A DNA stretch of 64,000 nt from NCBI RefSeq assembly GCF_006974125.1, contig NZ_CP037858.1, positions 930,001-994,000 of the forward strand, given 5' to 3'. Each line of letters opens with the position of its first letter. The stretch's first letter is position 1. The notes under the pieces were generated by a model. It was given only the letters and a program-made list of their open reading frames with translations. It made no database searches and was not told the origin of the DNA. Positions 27,091 through 36,053 of the stretch are shown in pieces. This stretch comes from Stenotrophomonas maltophilia (GTDB lineage: Bacteria > Pseudomonadota > Gammaproteobacteria > Xanthomonadales > Xanthomonadaceae). The position numbers and the translations under genes were made by a program.

Positions 27091-27142
27091 GTTCCCTGAA
27101 GTGGCACTGCTTCGGCAGTGTGAAGAAAACAGCATTCACCCC

Positions 27143-27171
27143 TTGCCGCCATCGGGGTGAATCGCTAGAAT
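27143..27171 (+). promoter_or_regulatory. Promoter of tRNA-Pro copy 2
   Basis: TTGCCG and TAGAAT are spaced by 17 bases, followed by the same AGGCGGCTCC discriminator as copy 1. Confidence 0.82.
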
Positions 27172-27184
27172 AGGCGGCTCCCTT

Positions 27185-27261
<77 letters not shown>

Positions 27262-27281
27262 CCTCGGTGGTCACCAAGAAG

Positions 27282-27314
27282 CCTGGAAGACATCACTGTC
27301 CTCCGGGTTTTTTT
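27282..27314 (+). terminator. Terminator of tRNA-Pro copy 2
   Basis: CCTGGAAGACA pairs with TGTCCTCCGGG (one mismatch, one G-U) around a 4-base loop, followed by seven Ts. Confidence 0.88.
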
Positions 27315-27483
27315 GTATCAAGCGCCAGCCCACCCGCATGACGGGACCTTGCCAGGCAGCGCACGTACAATGGCCGCGCTGCCGGCCCGCCTGCAGCCCC
27401 CACCCCCACCAGCCGCTTCGGCGTAGACCGATGCCGGCGCTGCATGCCGTTGCTGCGGCGTGCGACACCTGCAAGGACCACCG

Positions 27484-28689
27484 ATGAGTTCCTCCACTTC
27501 CGATTCGCCGTCGCTGCTGCACGGTCGTGTCCTCGCGTTTGCCGCGATCCTGCTGGCAGCGGTCAACCTGCGCACTGCGGTCACCTCGATCACCCCGCTG
27601 CTGGACGTGCTCGGCCAGCAGTTCGGCTTCGGTACCACCATGACCGGCGTGCTGGGCATGCTGCCGACCGCCTCGTTCGCGCTGTTCGGCGTGGCCACGC
27701 CGGCACTGGCGCGGCGCCTGGGCCTGGAACGCACCACCCTGCTGGCGATGGTGATGGCGATGGCCGGCCTGCTTCTGCGCTCCAGCGCCGGCAACGTCGG
27801 CACGCTGCTGCTCGGTTCGGTGCTGGCACTGGCTGGCATGGGCATCGGCAACGTGGTGGTGCCGCCGCTGGTGAAGCGCTATTTCGCCAACAAGGTCGGC
27901 ACCATGAGCACGCTGTACATCAGCGTGCTGCAGCTGGGCACGATGCTGCCGGCACTGCTGGCGGTACCGGTGGCCAATGCTGCGGGCTGGCGCGTATCGC
28001 TGGGCATGTGGGCGCTGCTGGCGCTCGCCGCCGCACTGCCGTGGCTGCTGCTGGCCAGTCGCGCGCCGAAGCCGCTGGCCGACGCCACCGACCCCACCGC
28101 ACAACCGCACGGCAAGGTCTGGCGCACGTCGCTGGGCTGGAGCATGACGCTGATGTTCGGCATGACCTCGCTGATGACCTATTCGATGTTCACCTGGCTG
28201 CCGCGCATCGTGGTCGAGGCCGGGGGCACGCCCGCGTTCGGCGGCGTGATGGTGGCCGTGTTCTCGGCACTGGGCCTGCTGCCGTCGCTGGTCATCCCAT
28301 CGATGGCGGTGCGCTTGCAGAACCCGTTCCCGCTGGTGCTGATCGGTTTCTTCTCGTTCGTGATCGCCTTCACCGGCCTGCTGCTGGCACCGATGAAGGC
28401 CCCGCTGCTGTGGGCCTGCCTGCTCGGCGTCGGTCCGTCCACCTTCCCGCTGGCGCTGACCCTGATCAACCTGCGCACGCGCACCCCCACCGGCTCGGCG
28501 GCGCTGTCCGGCTTCATGCAGGGCGTGGGCTACAGCTTCAGCTGCCTGGGGCCGTTCCTGGTCGGCTGGCTGCACACGGTCAGCGACGGCTGGACACTCC
28601 CGTTCAGCTTCCTGTTCGGCTGCGCCACCCTGATGCTGTGCGCCTCCTGGGTGGCCTGCAAGCCACGCAAGCTGGAAGACCTCTGGTAA
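27484..28689 (+). CDS. MFS transporter, CynX/NimT-type
   Basis: The 401-residue protein has 12 membrane segments and the N-terminal pattern NLRTAVTSITPLLDVLGQQFGFG with MLPTASFALFGVATPALARRLG, typical of the cyanate-permease-like (CynX/NimT) branch. Substrates in this branch vary (cyanate, 2-nitroimidazole), so the cargo here is not known. ATG 27484 has AAGGA upstream; the frame opens eight codons earlier. TACAAT at 27366-27371 may be its -10 box. Confidence 0.88.
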   Translation: MSSSTSDSPSLLHGRVLAFAAILLAAVNLRTAVTSITPLLDVLGQQFGFGTTMTGVLGMLPTASFALFGVATPALARRLGLERTTLLAMVMAMAGLLLRSSAGNVGTLLLGSVLALAGMGIGNVVVPPLVKRYFANKVGTMSTLYISVLQLGTMLPALLAVPVANAAGWRVSLGMWALLALAAALPWLLLASRAPKPLADATDPTAQPHGKVWRTSLGWSMTLMFGMTSLMTYSMFTWLPRIVVEAGGTPAFGGVMVAVFSALGLLPSLVIPSMAVRLQNPFPLVLIGFFSFVIAFTGLLLAPMKAPLLWACLLGVGPSTFPLALTLINLRTRTPTGSAALSGFMQGVGYSFSCLGPFLVGWLHTVSDGWTLPFSFLFGCATLMLCASWVACKPRKLEDLW

Positions 28690-29033
28690 GCCGTTGAGGG
28701 GCCGCGCGCCGGCCCCGCCTGCCGCTGGTCAGCCATTCCAGGAAAATTGACGCCGGACTGACAATTCCGGGCGGATAGTGCCCACGAATGCCCATCCTTG
28801 CCGCGTGCCGGCATTGGGCATGGGGGCGGCCTGGCCGCCCAGGCCACCACTCGGTGTGCGGGGGATTCTCGCTTCAGACAAGACATTGCAGGTCGCTGTC
28901 CGGGTTGTACCCGTCCTTGCTGGACGGGAGTGCACGAAGGGAGTGACGCAGGGCACGGCCATCCCCAAAACTGGCATGTGATGTGCGTCACATTTTTCAC
29001 AGTTGTCTGGTCAGGAAGCCAAGGGGGTCCCCA
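28690..29033. other. Gene-free region upstream of pgaABCD
   Basis: These 344 bases hold no convincing gene. A GC hairpin without a T tract (GGGGCCGCGCGCCGGCCCC, just after the transporter stop) may weakly end that transcript. A second GC palindrome (GGGCGGCCTGGCCGCCC) lies near 28823-28840. A perfect CRP/Clp site lies at 28977-28992. I could not identify a confident -35/-10 pair for pga, nor any recognisable riboswitch. Confidence 0.6.
28977..28992. promoter_or_regulatory. CRP/Clp-type binding site upstream of pgaABCD
   Basis: TGTGATGTGCGTCACA matches TGTGA-N6-TCACA perfectly, and the flanks (CA before, TTTTT after) also fit. Clp, the xanthomonad CRP homologue, uses this consensus and loses DNA binding when it binds c-di-GMP. 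The site ends 41 bp before the pgaA ATG, too close for ordinary class I or II activation, which would fit repression better. Confidence 0.8.
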
Positions 29034-31061
29034 ATGGTTGTCCACCGCCGGCTGGCGCTTTGCGTCGGCCTCGCCTGCACTGCCCTGGCCTGGGCCAGCG
29101 GCGCTGCCCCGCCCGATCGCGAGGCGGCCCTGGCCGAGATCGGCCGCTACCGCGACCAGGCCCGATGGCTGGATGCGCTGGGCGCCATCGAGCGTGCCAG
29201 CCAGCAACAGCCCAACGACGATCTACTGTTCAAGCTGCGCGTGCTGACCCTGGGCGACATCGGCAATGCCTGGCGCGCATGGGAGCTGTACCAGCAGCGC
29301 CCGCAGCTGTTCGATGCGGCCCAGAAGCAACGCCTGGAAGGCGACTACCTGGCCAAGCTGGTGGTGTGGAGCCTGGCCTACAGCAGCAGCGAGGACAGCC
29401 GCCTGGAAGAGGCTGAATCGACCCTGGCGCGCATGCAGCGTTACCTCGGCAGCGAAGGCACACCGCCCGCCCAGCCCCCCCTGCGGATCCGCATCGACCG
29501 GCTGATCCTGCTCAACCGGCTGGGCCGCCATGCGCAGGTCCGCGAGGAAGCACGGGCACTGCAGGCCGAAGGCCACACTCTGCCCGACTACGTGCTGCCC
29601 GCAGTAGGCGATTCGTTGATGGGCACCCTGCACCCGGAGGAAGCCATTCCGGTGCTGCAGGCAGCCGTCGCCGGCGATCCCACGCGCGATGCCTCGCACT
29701 CGGAACTGGCGTACGCCTATCTGGAAAGCGAACAGCAGGAAAAGGCCATCGACCTGCTGCAGGCATGGCGCGACAAGGAACCCGCGTGGCGCTGGAGCAA
29801 CGGCAAGTCGCCGTATGCGAACTGGTCGCGCTACGAGGCCGACCTGAACCTGGCAATGGTGCGCGCCTACAGCGGCGACCTGCGCACCGCACAGCACGAC
29901 CTGGAATCGATGGTCGACATCGCACCGGGCAACGGCGGCCTGCAGAGCGCACTGGGCAGCGTGTACATGATGCGCGGATGGCCACGCATGGCCCTGCAGC
30001 GCCAGCAGATGGCACATGCGCTGGACCCACGCGACATCGAGCCGCGGCTCGGCATGGAAGAGGCATACGTTGCCCTGCAACGCGATGATCTGGCGCGGCC
30101 GCTGCACGACGATCTGGTAGCACGCTACCCGACCCAGCCCGCCGTCGAGCGCATGGACCAGGCCTGGCGCGTACATCGCGGTTGGCAGCTGAAGGCATGG
30201 ACCGACATTGGCCGCAGCTCCGGCGGCGGCGGCACATCGCCGCTGGGCAACAACGACCGTCACTACGGCATGGAAGTGCAGACGCCGGTGCTCGACGACC
30301 GCTGGCGGCTGTTCGCCTTCGCCGACAGGCGCTCGGTCGACTTCCAGGATCAGCGCATCGACCCGCTGTGGCTGGGTGCGGGCGTGCGCTACCGCTTCGG
30401 CCGACTGGATGCCGAAGCCGCCGCGCTGCGTGCCAACGACCACGTCGGCGATACCGGTCTGCGTCTCGGTGTCGGCTGGCAGTTCAACGATTACTGGCAT
30501 GCCGGGCTGGTGGCCGTGCGCAACGATCCGGAAGCCTCGATGCAGGCGCGCGTAGCCGGCATCACCGCTGACAGCGTGAGCGCGCAGGTGGACTACCGGC
30601 GCAGCGAGCTGACCCACTGGACGTTCGGTGCCAGCCGCTTCCGCTACGACGACGGCAACCACCGCGAACTGTTCAGCACCAGCATTGAACAGCGCCTGCT
30701 GACCCGCCCACGCTGGTTGATCGATGGCCTCGCCAGTGCCTACACCAGCCGGGGCAGCCGCGACGACGCGCCCTACTTCAACCCGAAGCGCGACCGCATG
30801 GTCGAGATCGGAATGCGCATCGACCAGCAGTTGTGGCGGCACTACGAGCGCCACTTCCGGCACCGGCTGACGGTCTCGCTGGGTGACTACTGGCAGGATG
30901 GCTTCGGCAGCGCGCTGGTCCCTTCGGTGTCCTACATGCACGAATGGCAGCTGGGCCAGGGCCGCGTGTTCGAGTACGGCGTGCGCTGGTCGCGGCCGGT
31001 CTACGACGGCCACCGCGAGCGTCATATCGGCTTCGAAGCCGCACTGCGCTGGGGAGAGTGA
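29034..31061 (+). CDS. pgaA: Poly-beta-1,6-GlcNAc export porin PgaA (HmsH)
   Basis: PgaA is the outer-membrane porin that secretes de-acetylated PNAG. The 675-residue protein (E. coli 807) begins with a signal peptide (MVVHRRLALCVGLACTALAWASGA), followed by TPR helices to about 380 that bind the polymer, then a C-terminal beta-barrel (about 390-675) with alternating aromatic strands. The frame opens at 28983, but ATG 29034 has an AGGGGG ribosome site and gives the signal peptide. It is the first gene of pgaABCD. Confidence 0.9.
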   Translation: MVVHRRLALCVGLACTALAWASGAAPPDREAALAEIGRYRDQARWLDALGAIERASQQQPNDDLLFKLRVLTLGDIGNAWRAWELYQQRPQLFDAAQKQRLEGDYLAKLVVWSLAYSSSEDSRLEEAESTLARMQRYLGSEGTPPAQPPLRIRIDRLILLNRLGRHAQVREEARALQAEGHTLPDYVLPAVGDSLMGTLHPEEAIPVLQAAVAGDPTRDASHSELAYAYLESEQQEKAIDLLQAWRDKEPAWRWSNGKSPYANWSRYEADLNLAMVRAYSGDLRTAQHDLESMVDIAPGNGGLQSALGSVYMMRGWPRMALQRQQMAHALDPRDIEPRLGMEEAYVALQRDDLARPLHDDLVARYPTQPAVERMDQAWRVHRGWQLKAWTDIGRSSGGGGTSPLGNNDRHYGMEVQTPVLDDRWRLFAFADRRSVDFQDQRIDPLWLGAGVRYRFGRLDAEAAALRANDHVGDTGLRLGVGWQFNDYWHAGLVAVRNDPEASMQARVAGITADSVSAQVDYRRSELTHWTFGASRFRYDDGNHRELFSTSIEQRLLTRPRWLIDGLASAYTSRGSRDDAPYFNPKRDRMVEIGMRIDQQLWRHYERHFRHRLTVSLGDYWQDGFGSALVPSVSYMHEWQLGQGRVFEYGVRWSRPVYDGHRERHIGFEAALRWGE

Positions 31062-31062
31062 C

Positions 31063-32949
31063 ATGGCCCGCATCCTGCGACTGATCGTGCTCCTGCTGCT
31101 GGCTGCCGCACCGCCGGCGTTCGCGCAGCAGGCCCTGCATCTCGATGCCATTGACAACGGCCTGCTGATCCTCAGCTACCACGACATCCGCGACCAGGTC
31201 GCGGCCAAGGGTGATGCCGATACCTACGCGGTGAGCACGCAGAACTTCGCCGCGCACCTGGATTGGCTGGGTGCGCACGGCTATCACCCGGTGTCGTTGT
31301 CGCAGGTGATCGACGCCTCACAGGGCCGCGCCACGCTGCCGCCAAAGCCCGTGCTGCTGACCTTCGATGACGGCCTGCGCAGCGTCTACGACAAAGCGTT
31401 CCCGCTGCTGCAGGCCTACCGCTACCCGGCGCTGGTGGCAGTGATCACCGATTACGTGGACATGGCGCCCGGGCGCACCATCGACTATGGCTACCGCCCG
31501 TTCGGCCACGATGACTTCGTTACCTGGGCGCAGCTGAAGCAGATGCACGGCAGCGGCCTGATCGAAGTGGCCAGCCATACCGACGACCTGCATCACGGTG
31601 TGCTTGCCAATCCACAGGGCAACTCCACGCCGGCCGTGGTGACCCGCGTCTACAGCCCGGCCACCCACAGCTACGAAAGCGAAGCCCAGTACGAACAACG
31701 CCTGCGCGCCGACCTCTCGCGCAGCGTGCAGCGCATCCAGCAGCACCTGGGCATCCGCCCGCGCGCCATCGTCTGGCCCTATGCCGCCTACAACCAGCTG
31801 AGCAACGACATCGCCGAGCAGCTGGGCATGCCGGTATCCTTCGATCTGGAAGGCCGCAGCACACCGGTGGCCAGCGACCTGCATGGGCTGGCGCGCTTCC
31901 TGGTCAGCGACAACCCGACCGTGGAGGGCCTGGCCTACGAGCTGCGCCGCGACGTTGCGCTCGATGGCATCCGCGCGTTGCAGGTCGACCTGGATGATGT
32001 ATACGACCCGGACCCGGCACAGCAGGCGCGCAACCTCGATGCGCTGATCGAGCGGGTCAAGCGCATCTCGCCCACCCACGTCTACCTGCAGGCCTTCGCC
32101 GACCCCGACGGCAACAACACCGCCGACGCACTGTACTTCCCCAACCGGCACATGCCGATGCGCGCGGACCTGTTCAGCCGGGTCGCCTGGCAGCTGAAGT
32201 CGCGCGCGGGGGTGAAGGTGTACGCCTGGCTGCCGGTGCTCGGGTTCGAGCTGCCCGATCCGGTGCAGCGGAAGACGTTGGCGATCCAAAACGGTGATGC
32301 CGACGGCATGTACCGGCTGGACTTCACCAACCCGAAGGCACGCCAGATCATGCTCGACATCTACGAGGATCTGGCCGTCAACTCGTACTTCGAAGGCCTG
32401 CTCTTCCATGATGATGGTTACCTGCGCGACACAGAACTGCCGGCGCTGGCAGCAGGCGACGATGGCAGCGCACGCACCCGGGCGCTGATCGACTTCACCC
32501 TGGCCCTGCGTGACAGTGCGCAGCGTTGGCGACCGAAGCTGGCGACAGTGCGCAACCTGTATGCCGAGCCGGTGTTGCGCCCGCAGAGTGAGGCCTGGTT
32601 TGCACAGCGCCTGGACCTGTTCAACAAGGCTTACGACCAGACCGCGCTGATGGCGATGCCATGGATGGAAGGCAGCAGGCACCCGGAACGTTGGCTTGAC
32701 CAGCTGCTGGCCGCGGTGCGCGCGCACGATCCCCAGCTGCAGCACACCCTGTTCGAACTGCAGACCGTGGATTGGCGCAGCGGCCAGCCGATTCCCGCCG
32801 AACGTCTGCGCGCGCAGATCCGCCAGCTGCAGGCGCAGGGCGTCCACCATTTCGCCTGGTACCCGGATGACTTCATCGCCGGCCAGCCTTCCACCCATGA
32901 TGCCCGCGCGGCGATGTCCGCCGGCAACTTCCCGTACCCGGAGAAGTGA
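31063..32949 (+). CDS. pgaB: PNAG N-deacetylase PgaB (HmsF)
   Basis: PgaB partially de-acetylates PNAG in the periplasm and guides it to PgaA. The polysaccharide deacetylase (CE4) domain lies at about 35-270, with Asp102-Asp103 in TFDDG and His172 with the nearby HH pair (SHTDDLHH) as metal ligands. The C-terminal glycoside-hydrolase-like domain (DUF4985) follows to 628. The signal peptide ends in AFA before QQ with no lipobox cysteine, whereas E. coli PgaB is a lipoprotein. The start is one base after the pgaA stop codon. Confidence 0.93.
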   Translation: MARILRLIVLLLLAAAPPAFAQQALHLDAIDNGLLILSYHDIRDQVAAKGDADTYAVSTQNFAAHLDWLGAHGYHPVSLSQVIDASQGRATLPPKPVLLTFDDGLRSVYDKAFPLLQAYRYPALVAVITDYVDMAPGRTIDYGYRPFGHDDFVTWAQLKQMHGSGLIEVASHTDDLHHGVLANPQGNSTPAVVTRVYSPATHSYESEAQYEQRLRADLSRSVQRIQQHLGIRPRAIVWPYAAYNQLSNDIAEQLGMPVSFDLEGRSTPVASDLHGLARFLVSDNPTVEGLAYELRRDVALDGIRALQVDLDDVYDPDPAQQARNLDALIERVKRISPTHVYLQAFADPDGNNTADALYFPNRHMPMRADLFSRVAWQLKSRAGVKVYAWLPVLGFELPDPVQRKTLAIQNGDADGMYRLDFTNPKARQIMLDIYEDLAVNSYFEGLLFHDDGYLRDTELPALAAGDDGSARTRALIDFTLALRDSAQRWRPKLATVRNLYAEPVLRPQSEAWFAQRLDLFNKAYDQTALMAMPWMEGSRHPERWLDQLLAAVRAHDPQLQHTLFELQTVDWRSGQPIPAERLRAQIRQLQAQGVHHFAWYPDDFIAGQPSTHDARAAMSAGNFPYPEK

Positions 32950-32950
32950 C

Positions 32951-34207
32951 ATGGACATGCATCCGCTGCTGCAGGTCCTGTTCCAGTTCGCCTTCTACTA
33001 CCCGATGGTGATGGCGTTCTTCTGGATGTCGGGCGGTCTGTATTACTACTTCCGGCGCGAACGCCATTCGCGGCCGCGCAATGATCCTCCGTTGATGGTC
33101 GATCCACCGTTCGCTAGCCTGCTGATTCCCTGCCACAACGAATCGGAGAACCTGGACGACACCCTGGGGGCCGCGCTGGCGCAGCGCTATCCGGCCGACT
33201 ACGAGGTAATCGCCATCGACGATGGCAGCAGTGACGACACCGGCGCCCGGCTCGATGTGCTGGCGGCGAAGCATCCCCGGCTGCGCGTGCTGCACCTGGA
33301 CCGCAACCTCGGCAAGGCCAATGCGCTGCGAATGGGGGCGCTGGCGGCACGCTCGGAGTACCTGGTGTGCATCGATGGCGATGCCATGCTGGAGGAACAC
33401 GCCCTGCACTGGATGGTCTGGCACCTGGTCAGTGGCAGCCGGGTCGGCGCGGTCACCGGCAACCCACGCATCCGCAACCGTTCCACCCTGCTCGGGCGCC
33501 TGCAGGTGGCCGAGTTCTCTTCGATCATCGGCATGATCAAGCGCGCGCAACGTGTCTACGGGCGCATCTTCACGATCTCCGGGGTCATCGCCGGCTTCCG
33601 TCGTACCGCACTGCACCAGGTCGGCTGGTGGTCGGACGACATGGTGACCGAGGACATCGACATCAGCTGGCGCCTGCAGCGTGCGCACTGGGACATCCGC
33701 TACGAGCCCAACGCGCTGTGCTTCATCCTGATGCCGGAAACGCTGAAAGGCCTGTGGCGGCAACGGCTGCGCTGGGCGCAGGGCGGCGTGGAAGTGATGC
33801 TGCGGCATGCGCGTTCACTGCTGCACTGGAAGGAGCGGCGCATGTGGGGCGTGCTGCTGGAGTATGTGCTGAGCGTGATCTGGGCCTACACCATGCTGTT
33901 CATCGTGGTGTTGTGGGTGCTGGGCAAGCTCATCGACATGCCGCCGCAGCTGTACATCGCCAGCCTGCTGCCGCAATGGCATGGCGTGATTCTGGCCCTG
34001 GTCTGCCTGCTGCAGTTCGCCAGCAGCCTGATCATCGACCGTCGTTACGAAACACAGATTGGACGCAACTACTTCTGGGTCATCTGGTACCCGATGGCGT
34101 ACTGGCTGATCAGCCTTTCCACCACCCTGGTGGCGCTTCCCAAGACCCTGCTGCGCCGTCGCAGCAAGCGCGCTACCTGGACCAGCCCTGACCGGGGGAT
34201 CCGATGA
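32951..34207 (+). CDS. pgaC: PNAG synthase, GT2 glycosyltransferase PgaC (HmsR)
   Basis: PgaC polymerises UDP-GlcNAc into PNAG in the inner membrane. The 418-residue protein has an N-terminal helix pair, a family-2 glycosyltransferase domain with DDGS, DGDA, TEDID and the RQRLRW motif (QxxRW), and C-terminal membrane helices. It starts right after pgaB and overlaps pgaD by 4 bases. In E. coli, c-di-GMP activates the PgaC-PgaD pair. Confidence 0.95.
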   Translation: MDMHPLLQVLFQFAFYYPMVMAFFWMSGGLYYYFRRERHSRPRNDPPLMVDPPFASLLIPCHNESENLDDTLGAALAQRYPADYEVIAIDDGSSDDTGARLDVLAAKHPRLRVLHLDRNLGKANALRMGALAARSEYLVCIDGDAMLEEHALHWMVWHLVSGSRVGAVTGNPRIRNRSTLLGRLQVAEFSSIIGMIKRAQRVYGRIFTISGVIAGFRRTALHQVGWWSDDMVTEDIDISWRLQRAHWDIRYEPNALCFILMPETLKGLWRQRLRWAQGGVEVMLRHARSLLHWKERRMWGVLLEYVLSVIWAYTMLFIVVLWVLGKLIDMPPQLYIASLLPQWHGVILALVCLLQFASSLIIDRRYETQIGRNYFWVIWYPMAYWLISLSTTLVALPKTLLRRRSKRATWTSPDRGIR

Positions 34208-34674
34208 ACGCACAACACCCGTCCAACCGCTTCGACTCGCGGATGATCCGCAAGCCACATCATCAACCGCGCTTCCAGCGCACCGCCTGGGGCTTTGTCA
34301 CCCTCGCGTTCTGGGGGTTCTACTTCTACCTGTGGGCGCCACTGGTGACCTTGGTGTCGTGGCTGATCGGCGGACAGATGGCCTGGCAGCAGCTGTATGA
34401 ACGCAAGAACCAGTTCGACCCCTACGTGCTGGTCGCGCTGCCGCTGATGCTGCTGTGTGCAAGCGTGCTGCTGATCGGTTGGGCCGAGTACAACCGTGCG
34501 CGTTTCCGTGGCCACGAACGGCGCCTGCCACGGCCATTGGCCAGCCTCAATGAAGTAGCCGCCGATCTCGGCGCCAGCACCGGCCTGGCCGAGCGGCTGC
34601 TGGGCTGCAAGTCCGCTACGCTGCACATGGATGAGCATGCGCGGCCGGTGGGCATCCGCCGCGAGGTGGTGTAG
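34204..34674 (+). CDS. pgaD: PNAG synthase auxiliary subunit PgaD (HmsS)
   Basis: PgaD is a small membrane partner of PgaC. The 156 residues have two membrane helices (about 30-55 and 78-98) and a charged C-terminal tail. Sequence similarity in this family is low, so the call rests on size, topology and position at the end of the operon. The stop TAG is followed by SMAG copies. Confidence 0.88.
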   Translation: MNAQHPSNRFDSRMIRKPHHQPRFQRTAWGFVTLAFWGFYFYLWAPLVTLVSWLIGGQMAWQQLYERKNQFDPYVLVALPLMLLCASVLLIGWAEYNRARFRGHERRLPRPLASLNEVAADLGASTGLAERLLGCKSATLHMDEHARPVGIRREVV

Positions 34675-34718
34675 CCCAACAACCCGGTGGGTGCCGGCCG
34701 TGGTCGGCACTTGCTTTG

Positions 34719-34785
34719 GTAGATGCCGACCTTGGTCGGCACCGGGGTCTACCGCGAAGAGCATCCACGCATGGGGTGGATCTAC
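34719..34785. repeat. SMAG pair between pgaD and proA
   Basis: A plus-strand copy (GTAGATGCCGACCTTGGTCGG, from 34719) is followed by a minus-strand copy of another subgroup (palindrome ATCCACCCCATGCGTGGAT) whose GTAG head ends at 34785. That TAG is also the proA stop codon. An imperfect third palindrome precedes at about 34689-34710. Confidence 0.85.
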
Positions 34786-36053
34786 TTGCGCGTCTGCCCT
34801 TCGCCACGCACCACGAAGCGCTCGACGGTGAGCGCTTCCAGTCCCATCGGGCCGTAGGCATGCAGCCGTGTGGTGGAAATGCCGATCTCGCTGCCCAGGC
34901 CGAGCTGGCCGCCATCGGAAAAGCGCGATGAGGCATTCACCATCACCACCGCCGAGCGCAGCGCGTTGACGAAGCGTTCGGCTTGACCGGCATCTTCAGT
35001 GGCGATCACTTCGGTATGGTCGGAGGTGTAGGCACGGATGTGCGCGATGGCCGCATCGAGATCGTCCACCACGCGCACCGCCAGTACCAGGTCGAGAAAC
35101 TCGGCGGCGTAGTCGTCTTCGGTGGCCAGCGTGCTGCCCGGCAGCAGGGACTGCGCACCCGCATCGGCACGCAGCTGCACGCCGCGCTCGCCCAACGCCT
35201 TCGCCACGCGCGGCAGGAACGACCCGGCGACGTCACGGTGCACCAGCAACGTCTCCAGCGAATTGCAGGCTGCAGGACGACTGCACTTGCCATCCACCAG
35301 CAGATCGAGAGCCTTGCCAAGGTCGGCACTGGCATCCACGAACAGGTGGCAGACGCCCTTGTAGTGCTTGATCACCGGCACCCGTGCGTGTTCGGCGACG
35401 AAACGGATCAGGCCTTCGCCACCACGCGGAATCGCAAGGTCGATCAGCTCGTGCAGCTGCAGCAGTTCCAGCATCGCCTCGCGGCGCAGGTCGGTCAGCA
35501 CCGTCACTGCGGCCGGTGCCACGCCGTTGGCCTTGAGTGCTCCCGCCAGCGCCTGCGCGATGGCGGTGTTGGAATGGATCGCTTCGGAGCCGCCACGCAG
35601 GATCACGCCATTGCCAGCCTTCAGGCACAGCGCAGCGGCTTCGGCGGTCACGTTCGGGCGCGCCTCGTAGATCATCGCGATCACGCCCAGCGGCACGCGC
35701 ACCTTCTGCACTCGGATCCCGTTCGGGCGCACGTCATCGCGGGTCACCTGGCCGACCGGATCTGGCAATCCGGCCACTTCGCGCACGGCCTCGGCCATCG
35801 CGAACAGGCGCGGCGGATCCAGTGCCAGCCGATCAAGCATGGCGCTGCCCACGCCTTTCCCGCGTGCAGCGGCAAGGTCGCGCGCGTTGCCGGCCAGGAT
35901 CAGCCCGGCGTTCACCTCCAGTGCCTGTGCCATCGCCAGCAGCAGCGCGCGCCGGGCGTCACTGTCGAGACCGGCGACCACCTGGGCCGCGTCACGGCAG
36001 GCCCGCGCCTGCGCTTCGATGTCGCTCATCGGAATGTCCTTCAATGCGGTCAT
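34782..36053 (-). CDS. proA: Glutamate-5-semialdehyde dehydrogenase (gamma-glutamyl phosphate reductase)
   Basis: ProA reduces gamma-glutamyl phosphate to the semialdehyde with NADPH, the second step of proline synthesis. The 423-residue protein (423 is close to the family norm) has the Rossmann segment [20 protein letters not shown] and the catalytic Cys in [17 protein letters not shown] 36053 overlaps the proB stop (ATGA). The stop TAG lies inside a SMAG element. Confidence 0.96.
   Translation of the reverse strand: MTALKDIPMSDIEAQARACRDAAQVVAGLDSDARRALLLAMAQALEVNAGLILAGNARDLAAARGKGVGSAMLDRLALDPPRLFAMAEAVREVAGLPDPVGQVTRDDVRPNGIRVQKVRVPLGVIAMIYEARPNVTAEAAALCLKAGNGVILRGGSEAIHSNTAIAQALAGALKANGVAPAAVTVLTDLRREAMLELLQLHELIDLAIPRGGEGLIRFVAEHARVPVIKHYKGVCHLFVDASADLGKALDLLVDGKCSRPAACNSLETLLVHRDVAGSFLPRVAKALGERGVQLRADAGAQSLLPGSTLATEDDYAAEFLDLVLAVRVVDDLDAAIAHIRAYTSDHTEVIATEDAGQAERFVNALRSAVVMVNASSRFSDGGQLGLGSEIGISTTRLHAYGPMGLEALTVERFVVRGEGQTRK

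Noticed and set aside
28690..29033. Possible c-di-GMP riboswitch upstream of pga
   Set aside because: I looked for the conserved GEMM core and did not find it; the region has only GC hairpins and the Clp site.
29223..31157. 644-codon open frame on the minus strand opposite pgaA
   Set aside because: It is the shadow of pgaA; no domain, no ribosome site, and it crosses the pgaA/pgaB junction.
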